From Rhea pennata (Eukaryota; Chordata; Aves; Rheiformes; Rheidae): a DNA stretch of 64,000 nucleotides. How positions within the stretch are numbered: position 1 is the stretch's first letter; each line of letters begins with the position of its first letter. A program made the position numbers and the translations under genes. This document shows positions 35,845 through 64,000 of the stretch, piece by piece. The DNA is taken from assembly GCF_028389875.1 (NCBI RefSeq), contig NC_084667.1:60490570-60554569 (forward strand). Direction: 5' to 3'. Under the pieces are notes generated by a model, which was given only the letters and a program-made list of their open reading frames with translations, was not told where the DNA came from and made no database searches.

Positions 35845-36854
35845 ATTATAAAGCAACATTCAGCAGATATAAGGATTAAAGGTGATCAACCCTGTAAAAA
35901 GAAAGCATCAAACCATAATAATCTTCTGTATTTCCAACACCCAGTTCAGAAGGGACTATAGTATTTTTTTTTTTTTCTCTGAGAAGATGGATTTAATTCG
36001 TGGAATATAAACTTAAAAATGAGAGCGAGAATTTAGACTTTGGTTTATTTTCCAAAAGTTATTTTAGAAACTGAGCCTAGTTGTTGCACTAGTGACATGA
36101 AAATCAGGCATTTAATCTATCTATTTTTATCTGCATCAGGATATGGTGACATAAGCTATAGAGGAAACCAGGTCTGACCTAACATGAGATCGGAACGCAT
36201 CATTTTTAACTTTTTCAGTCTATGTATAAACCAGAGATATTTGAGGAAGGGGGAATCATATATTTAGCAAATTAAGTAACTTTTTATTTATTTTCTGAAG
36301 GAGATAAGGAAAAGAGTAAATTTAGTGGAACCTTATTAGCTTGTGCCTACAGGATTATACAGGAACAGCCTGGTTCCACAATGATTACATACATATTTAA
36401 CTTTTTAGGCATCTGCCTTAGAGTTAGTAATACATAGTGCACAGAGGTAATCTTGCACACAAATCTTTAAGGCCTCAGTCCTATGTCTTTGAATCTCTGA
36501 CCTTAACTCCAGTCATACGCTCTCTTAGACAACTGGTTTTTCCAGTTGCCTGAGGATCATTTCTCTGCAGTTGACAGATACGCTGCAGACAGCACACAGC
36601 AGCAGTCTCCTCGTACAGGCAATAATCTCACTGTCCGTAGTGAAAAGAAGATGTGAAAGCAGAAGTACACATCATTATGAACCGATTTTAAGGAAAAGAT
36701 TGCAGCTATTGAAAACTATTAAGAATGAGGCACGGTCAGAAACTGTTACCAAAACTTAAATGTCCAGATTAAGAGGACAGATCAATATGCTACTTGGCTG
36801 CACATATTAAAAAAGCTTTACTGTGAATGAAGTTTAAATCAAGGTAGGATTTCC

Positions 36855-36878
36855 AAATAAATAAATAAATAAATAAAA
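36855..36878. repeat. (AAAT)n microsatellite
   Basis: About six tandem aaat units in intergenic DNA. Confidence 0.9.
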
Positions 36879-39334
36879 AGATTGATGCTAGGCTCCTGTT
36901 GATTCCAAGAGCTCAGATACCATCGAGCTGTTCCTGAACATCTTTGAACATAAGTGGTTACATGTATGTTTACATTAAGATTTTGTCATGCTTTGTAATG
37001 GATTAAACAGCTATTCTGCTTTATTTTCCTCAGCTTCTGTTGCAGCAGTTTCTATTACAGGGCATATAAATTCTTGAAGAGAATTTTACCAGCTGCAAAG
37101 ACTGTCCTATATGATATTTTAGGAGATGATAAAGTATTTGGCTTTCTTTAACCAAATGGAAAAAAAAAAGATCTTACTCTAATACACATTTGAACATGTT
37201 GCTGATGAGTAGAGTGAACAACAAAACAAAACCTCATAAGAACAAAATGTGAAAACGTGCACAGAAAGCTGTTTTAAATATTTGGTGAAAATTTATGTAC
37301 CTGGTATGAATATCGTAACTATAGCAGAAAACGAAATGCTATTAAAAGATGAATAGCAAATAAATTTTGACTAACAGTAGAGCAGTCCCACAATATAACT
37401 GCCATCTTTACACATAAAACTAGTAAAGCAGTTCCCCAGACCTGTTTCTTATGTTGATTAATTCAGGGTCAAATACAAGAGCTTTTCTTTGGCAAAGTTC
37501 TGTCTATACTTACACAGGACTTAATCATCTGGCTGTTAGTAACAAACTGATATATAATGAAATGTCATCAGCATAAATTGGTCTTGTGATAGTGAAAGCT
37601 TCAAGTCTTCAAGAGCAGCATGGAAAGGATAAAATTCCTTAGTTCAATGGGGAAATAAGAAACAATTGTTGTTTTGTTAAAAGGTTATTGGGCCACTGCT
37701 GTGTTGCTTGGCTTTGGTTTGCTTTTTTAAAGTATGTAATAATGTTAAAAAAAACATATAATACAGACAAGTACAACTTTTAATGTAGAATTTACTTAGT
37801 ATTATATGAAACTTGAAATAGAAGCTTGAATGCTGTTAATGAAATATTGTTTAATATAGGAACATACTGTATTTGTACTCCAGTATGTACTTCATTTTTG
37901 TATTTGTTTATCTTAGTAAACAGAGCTAAACAAACGTGCCTGAATCTGTGAGGCTTATTTGTTGCATTTTAAAATCATGTTCTAATAAATAAGATCCCAA
38001 GTGACAGCTCCTACTGCAGTGATTCTGAATGCATTCTTGATTTTTAGCAGCATTGCTTTCAGGTACAATTGCAAAGACAGGCTATCTGACTCTTAATATT
38101 CTAAGTAAGGTGATGAGGGAAAAAAAAAAAAAGCTTCTTAATTGCATCTGCCAATATAAAACTGCTAAGCAATGAATTCAGTCCCACTCCCCTGAGTTCA
38201 GTGAGTTTGCCACAGTTCTTTAGCAGGAACTCGGCAGACTTCAGGCCACGCTCTCTCAGATATAAAGGAGTATAACTCTACTGCAGTGTTCCTTTAACCT
38301 CTTAAAATACATATCCTTCTGCAGAATCTTCAACTGATTATATCAGCTGAAGAGGTGACTCAAATTGAACTCATTCAGTTTAAATATGTTTTTAAATCTC
38401 TCAACTGTCATCATAACATCTAAATTTTGTGCATATTACTTACTCAAACAGCTGAAAGCATACAAAGAAGCCTTAGATTTTGGTATCTGTTTTGTTATTT
38501 ATTGGGCAGAGAAAGACACTACATAAGTCAGATATTAGAGGCCTCGTGCTAGATCTTGTTCATGTTTCTAGCTGGGGAAAAACACAGATTTGAACGAGTG
38601 TCTGTCACACCACATTTGAGAGCCTCAACTCCTCACCATTCAGTGGCGATACCCAGGTACAATTTATGGGGCCATCCCTGCCTGCCTGGTAGACCTGCTA
38701 ACCAAGCAGAGCACCTGATGCGAGAATCCCTCTTGCAGTTCAGTATAACAAGCTGCCTCTAAGTGTAGTTGACTTGTGGGATAAATTGCCTGTTCCCATC
38801 CACAAAAATATAAGAACTTACAGAATTAAGTGGCAGCTGACCAGCTTTTTAAGTCTTATCTAAGTATTACAGCTAGGCATCTAAACAAGTGGATATGTAT
38901 GTTTTTGAGTGTGTGGGCAAAAGTCTTCAGAAAAGACCTACAGCATTGGGACTTACACAGTTAATAAAGTTGTTTTAAGTCAGAATAGTTAATGTTAAAA
39001 CACATTTGCCTGATCTGTTCTTAAAAACATCCAAGGATACAGAGAAGGATTCCACAGCCCCCTGGACGTACTGCTTCTACGCAAAACTGTAAACATCCTT
39101 AGAGGCAGTGTTACAGCAAAGCTGGGCTTATTCACAGCTTCTGTTTCAAGCCTGAATAAAGGATCTTAAAGTTTGTTCACATCTATCAGATCAATTGCTT
39201 AGTCTCATAAAAGATGCAACCTTTTTTTCGTTGTATCCTGTCCACCACAATTAGAGAAAATACATTACTTCTTTTTTATTTGCAGCAGCCTTTTACATAT
39301 TTGGCAGCTGTTATAGTGTCACTTTTGGTCTGCT

Positions 39335-39640
39335 TTTCCTAGACTAAACAACGCCAGCCTTTCAACTGCTCATCACAGGGCCTGTTTTCCAGACCGGTGT
39401 TCACATACTTTGACTTTCATCTGGATTGTCTCCAATTGGATCTCATCTTCCTCACAGTGCAGTGCCAAATCTGGACTCTGTACTCCAGTTTAGGGGTTCA
39501 GCAGAGCTGAGGAGAGTGAAAGGACTGCTTCCTGTATTTTATAGGTTGTTTATCCATCTCGGTGTGATGTTTGCCATCTTTTGCAACCATATAACATTTC
39601 TACTCCTATTGCAGCACGTTTCTTGCTGCTTCCAGCTTTG
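39335..39640 (-). repeat. decayed CR1-like LINE fragment
   Basis: The + strand reads like the complement of the 3' part of CR1 ORF2: gactaaacaacgccagcc, ctttcaactgctcatcac, a catctggattgtctcc block, and aaatctggactctgtactcc then gcagagctgagg. These match in order the familiar CR1 words for tumbled contigs of sauropsid genomes (sense: cagtactccag... cagttctgg). It is strongly diverged. Confidence 0.6.
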
Positions 39641-41599
39641 TGCCATCTGCACACTCAATAAGTACACCCTCTGCTGCATTCATGCCTTTCATGAAAATAC
39701 GTATGAAATTCTGAATCACTATGTGTTTTTTTTCACATGCCACCTTGTCCAAATAAATCATTCATTACTACTCTCAGAGAATAGTTTTTCACATGCTTTT
39801 GTACTGATTTTATCAAAGCTGTGAACAAACTAATCTTTGGTAAAAACATAGTTCTGACAGTACAATTTTGCTGAATTTATCCTGCAGTAAATCTAACGTG
39901 CACTGTTTTAGCTAAAGGCTGTATTTAGCTCCTGTTAGTTGCCCTGAAGTAAAAAGCATTGCATTTTTTTAATCTAAGAAGGCAAATTCCTGAAAGTTTT
40001 TCAGTGAAATTGCAAAGGTAAGCACTGCCAGGCAGATTGCTTATACTGGAAGAGCTCTGAGGAAGAAGGAGCTGTAGTAAGATACTGATACTGATTACTA
40101 AGTAAATGGTTCATTCCCTCCTTTATCAGTACTCAATGCCAGGTGACTCACAGGTGACTGAGACTGCATACAGTAACCCCAAAAAATTTTGTGTTACTCT
40201 CCCCAGGAGTTCACTGTTAATCCCACACATTTGTTAATTTACAAGTCAAGCATTTGCTTTTAACTGAGCAAATTTGACTTCTTTCATCTCAAACATTAAA
40301 ATTTGACGGATTTCAGTAGAACTGAGTTTGTTTTTTAGATCGGGGTATGCAGAAGAATAAATCATGTCATCAGCTACTTCAGATTATTTTTATGTACAGT
40401 TACATGTTTTCTATTTTATACAGAGTTGCGTTTCCTTAATAGTTTAGTTTGTTTTTAAAAAGTGTTTGGTACTTTTTTCATATGAAACTGGTTATAGACA
40501 TGAAAGGTTTGATATTGTTGGTAGTGGAAATAAAATCTACTGGATTCTGATCTCAGAAATATATGGATACAAGTGCTAAAGAGAACTACATAAAATTCTG
40601 TATCATCAGTAAATGCTTACGACTACATTTGCTAAATCTAAAATAATATAAAAAGAAAAAAAAACATAATACTTTAGAATGCTTTTTGTTGAGTGACAGC
40701 AGGGAAATTGTAGCTTTCTTTGAACACAAGAAGTGTGGAAATTTTCACCAAGCCAGTCATTTTCAGGATGTGATATGAAAAATATTAATTTGTGACTGGC
40801 TGAGAGCCATCATGAACAAATAGCCGAAAACTGTAATCTCATGTTAAAAAGGCTAGATTCCGCCCTTAAGAAGGGCAATTTGCATATATTCATGCTGGGA
40901 GTGTTTCAAAAAGGCAGACAAAAATATAACCCCCAAAAATAAAAGCAAATAAAAGAACAAAAATAAACTTAGTCTGGAAAAAGATTTGAGTTTCTATGTT
41001 AATAGACCTAGAATATGGTAATGAATGAAAAAAAGCCATGCAAGAATGGTAATGCTGAATACCATAATAGGTATTTCTTTTAGCAAAGAGTATTTTTATA
41101 TTCTAGATGTGTGGAGTCAACTAGCAAGCCTCTAGTTTCAATTTTTGTGAGACAATTTTTGGGTATGTGGCTGAACTAAGTAGGAGTATTGCTACATGAT
41201 CATGTTTTCCGATTGTAAAGATAAACATAGTATCTGACAAATACGTAGTCCACAATGAGATAATACAATTTTTGTTATTAAGTAGACAAAATTTGATTTT
41301 ATCATCAAACAAAATAATTCTAAAAGATTTGATGTAACAGTAAGGAATACTTCAGAGCAAATCTGAAAGCTAGAATGAAAGCCTGGAGGTGAATAAAGTA
41401 CCCAAGGGCTGAGCAAAAGTAGAAACAGTTTACTCTGGCACAAGCTTTCTTTGCCAGCAATCTAGGCAGAGCAAATGCAATAGCCGTGGACTCCATCAAG
41501 GGATTCAGTGTGGTACTGAATGTGTGTTAGTACAATTACAACGGGAAGTAAGGTATCAGGTAAAGAGAAGTTAAAAGTTATTAACAAGGATTTCTGTTA

Positions 41600-41910
41600 C
41601 ATAGCAGGACCCTATTGGCTGCAAATGACTGATGAGTTGACAGAGCAGTGCAGAAGTCTATTAGACGAGGTCTTTGAGCTGCCAGCCCGTGGCCACGAAG
41701 AGAAATACAGCCCGCTCTGGCCTCTTTCCAGGTCAGATTGAAGAAGGCCGAGCTCAGCTGCTCTGGGAAGCCGGGCAGTCCCGGGCTGGCCTGTGCTCGG
41801 GTGACAGTCTCAAGGAGTCTGGGGTAAAGCCTACGCTTCAGGAGTTGTGTGGCCAGTATTTGGTGCATATTAGATCACAGGAACCGGCTGGCTTGAAGGA
41901 CTTCACAGTA
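41600..41910. other. GC-richer intergenic patch
   Basis: A 300-base island of higher GC with a few CpGs and a donor-like tttccaggtcaga near 41730. It could be an untranslated or lncRNA exon. No protein family is recognisable in either strand. Confidence 0.25.
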
Positions 41911-43429
41911 AGCTTCTATCCCTACTACTGAAATAATTGCCAGAATAAAAGTAAAGGCTAAAATTACATAATGTAAAATTCTAAACCAAAGCTGGAGGCT
42001 TGTATTTCGGGCCATGTTAAATCACTCATGGCATCTGGTTTTGAAATATATGTGAAATGCGAAGGAGCTGGGTCTTGCATGTGAAGTGCTAACGGCAGAA
42101 AGAGGTAGCAGTATTTCAATGTGTGAGATGCCAGCAGTGCAGTGGAAGAGTGTTGGAAAGGAGCTGACTTTCATCACATATGTAACTTGGCAAGTCCAAA
42201 AATCTTAGGTGAGATATTCCCAGTTAAAAGAAGAATACACTAATTCCAGTGTATAGGGTACTGGGGAACTTTATGTGGAATATAGAGCACAATTTAGGCC
42301 CTTGCACTCAAGAAACATGAACTGAGTTCAAAAGATGTACAGGGAAGGTAGATGAGAATGATTAGGGATTTAAGAACCTATCTTAGAGGAGAATGAAAAA
42401 AATTAACTTGCTCAGACCAGCAAAATTAAGCCTGAGACTGGCTTCATTCTATAAATTCATTCTATAAATACATACATGGGAAAGGGGGGAAGAAGAAGTA
42501 TTTAAACTAAATGACAATGTCAGCACAGAACTTACGGAGATAAATTGGCCAGAACTGCATTTAGGCTGGAAATCAGTAGAGGTTTCTAACTAGGACACGT
42601 CAGGAACAGTTATTTGGTAGGAATGATGAGGTGATACACGATTTAGTTAACTACACCAGCAGGGAAAAGTAGACTTATATATCAGGAGCTCCCTTTCAGT
42701 CTTTTGTTCCATACTTATCACCTTTACCAATTGCTGCCAAATACTCAGCTGGAGCCTGCAGAGCATTAAATCTTAGTTATCTTCTTTTCCTAGAGGAAAT
42801 ATTGCAAGTGCTAGAAATCAGTGTTTCTTCTGTTTGCCACCATGAATGCTTACAAGGTGCCGAAGTCTGCAACATTTCTACACATGCATATACCAAACAC
42901 ACATATATTTCATGGGTGTGTGTATGCTTGTATATATGCCTACAGGCAGATGCACAGAGCACACACACATACATGTTTGAAACAGGCTGTACATGCTGTT
43001 ACGTCCTATTTTTGTTTCTCAGACGTTCATACAACTATTCTAGTGCTTTCTTCATCCTTCTACCAAACAAGCAGATTGTATGAGCACTTTTCTGCATTGT
43101 GACCCTTGTATATACACGTATATTCTGGCATCTCTTCCGAATCTCAGTAGAAAATACAGTGTGTGTCATCACGCCGCAGGGAGAGACATTCAAAAACGCT
43201 GTAACGAGCCGTGTCTGCTTGCTGGGACGCACTCGGGCAGCCGTGCGGCCCAAGGCTGACCAGCGCTTGGATGCACCGTCTCCAGGACCTGTGTTCGGCT
43301 GACGGAGCCACACGCGTGGGGCTGCAGCACAGCCGATGTGCTTTCCTCTTTGGCAACAACGCGCCTGTTTGGTAACAGCAGTCCTATATGTATTTTAGGC
43401 TAGTGTATGTGACTGACAACGTGGCGCAG

Positions 43430-43730
43430 CTGATGTTTCTCAGGTCAGCGTGTGTGAGCTGGTGTCTCAGGGCCACAATCCCGCATACGCTGGAGCAGTC
43501 TGGGCGCCCGTCTTTCACCCTGCGCGTGTGTGAGCTGGTGTCTCACAGGGACTGTCCCCAGTGTGAGTGTGCATGTCACTGTGGCACAACCCCTGTCCCT
43601 CAGACCACAGCGACACAGTCACACACCTCAGACCAGTACGTGCGCGTGCGTGTCTCGCTGTGCCACAGGCACAGGTGCCTCAGACTTGTGTGTCACAGCG
43701 TGTGTGCCTGTGAGTCACACTGACACAGCC

Positions 43731-43762
<32 letters not shown>

Positions 43763-43945
43763 ATGTGTTACGGCGACACAGTGTGTGTGTCTGTGGTGTG
43801 TGTGTGTTACCGGGACACAGCCTGTGTGTATGTGTGTGGTGTGTATGTGTTACGGCGACACAGTGTGTGTGTTTGTCTGTGGTGTGTGCGTGTCACGGGG
43901 ACACAGCCTCTGTGTGGGGGGGGGGGCGGGGGTGTGACAGTGACA
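43430..43945. repeat. GT-rich minisatellite upstream of ADSS1
   Basis: Degenerate tandem units of GT runs with punctuating words such as ttacggcgacacag (43768 and 43850, 82 bases apart), ttaccgggacacag (about 43807) and tcacggggacacagcc (about 43893). The upstream part repeats gtgtgtgagctggtgtctca at about 43450 and 43527. It ends in a G-rich run before the CpG island. Confidence 0.8.
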
Positions 43946-43974
43946 CTGTGTGTGCGCGCGTGTGGGGGTGTGTG

Positions 43975-44165
43975 CGCGCGCGCGTGCCCGCCCGGCCGGG
44001 GCACCGGACCGCCCGTCGGCGCTGCGCGGCTCGGCTCGGCTCGGCTCGGCTCGGCTCGGCGCGGGGCGGGCGGGCGGCGCCGTTAAAGGGCGGCGGCGGG
44101 GCGGGCGAGGCAGAGCGCGAGAGGCGACGGCCGCAGCCACCCTCCCTCCCACCCTCACCGCCACC
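43975..44165 (+). promoter_or_regulatory. ADSS1: ADSS1 CpG-island promoter and 5' UTR
   Basis: Very CpG-dense sequence begins about 43970 and continues past exon 1 to about 44950. It contains GC boxes (ggggcgggcggg near 44062-44076), a weak ttaaa at about 44083 and no good TATA box, as is usual for a housekeeping-type start. The Kozak site ccgccaccATG starts translation at 44166. The start of transcription cannot be fixed from sequence. Confidence 0.75.
44031..44060. repeat. (TCGGC)6 repeat in the ADSS1 promoter
   Basis: Six perfect tandem copies of a five-base CpG-containing unit just upstream of the GC boxes. Confidence 0.95.

Positions 44166-64000
<19,835 letters not shown>

Larger units (their letters stand above)
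35845..43400. other. intergenic region before ADSS1
   Basis: About 7.5 kb with no supported gene. It is mostly AT-rich unique-looking sequence with an AAAT repeat, a decayed CR1-like fragment and a GC-richer patch. Short open frames (for example near 38556, 39426 and 42802) have no recognisable domains, and the last reflects CA/GT repeats at about 42885-42985. Confidence 0.6.

Noticed and set aside
39426..39824. 132-codon + strand open frame.
   Set aside because: It overlaps the decayed CR1-like fragment read in antisense, with no domain.
43530..44090. Long open frames through the GT repeat and CpG island on both strands.
   Set aside because: They are translations of tandem repeats and CpG-dense DNA (runs of CV, RA and SRAEP); only the ADSS1 frame from 44166 is coding.

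Overview
The window is vertebrate nuclear DNA, most likely from a sauropsid. A bird fits best; a crocodilian or turtle is possible. The support is spliced genes with GT-AG introns, a CpG-island promoter, low repeat density, degraded CR1-like and MIR-like elements, and no mammalian repeats such as Alu or L1. All three genes lie on the + strand. INF2 followed by ADSS1 in the same orientation is also the gene order on human chromosome 14q32.

Region 1 (1-11.9 kb) is the 3' half of INF2 (inverted formin-2). It holds the second half of the FH2 actin-assembly domain, the WH2/DAD-like motif, a 780-nt exon for a disordered tail, and a short terminal exon ending in a stop at 11053-11055, followed by a 3' UTR. 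Region 2 (11.9-19.7 kb) is intergenic or 5' flank, and no convincing exon was seen there. Region 3 (19.7-35.8 kb) is a second INF2-type formin. It has 12 exons and an open frame of 546 codons from the ATG at 19760. It has a short proline-rich FH1 and a full FH2, but no visible DID-encoding exons upstream. It stops just after the FH2 because the exon reads through the position where INF2 splices to its DAD exon. Its last intron holds an antisense decayed coding sequence. Region 4 (35.8-43.4 kb) is gene-poor intergenic DNA with a decayed CR1-like piece. Region 5 (43.4-45 kb) is a GT-rich minisatellite followed by a strong CpG island. Region 6 (44.17-64 kb) is the 5' half of ADSS1 (muscle-type adenylosuccinate synthase): exon 1, a 13.7-kb first intron, then exons 2-8, with the gene running off the end of the window.

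INF2 and its paralogue act on actin filaments. ADSS1 makes adenylosuccinate from IMP in the purine nucleotide cycle. Their adjacency looks like inherited synteny rather than shared function. The most interesting item is the tandem INF2 paralogue. All six shared exons have matching boundaries, and the five complete internal ones have identical lengths (71, 108, 71, 121 and 165 nt). By hand count the encoded stretch is about two thirds identical over about 210 residues. It appears to be a compact FH1-FH2 formin without the DID/DAD regulatory ends.
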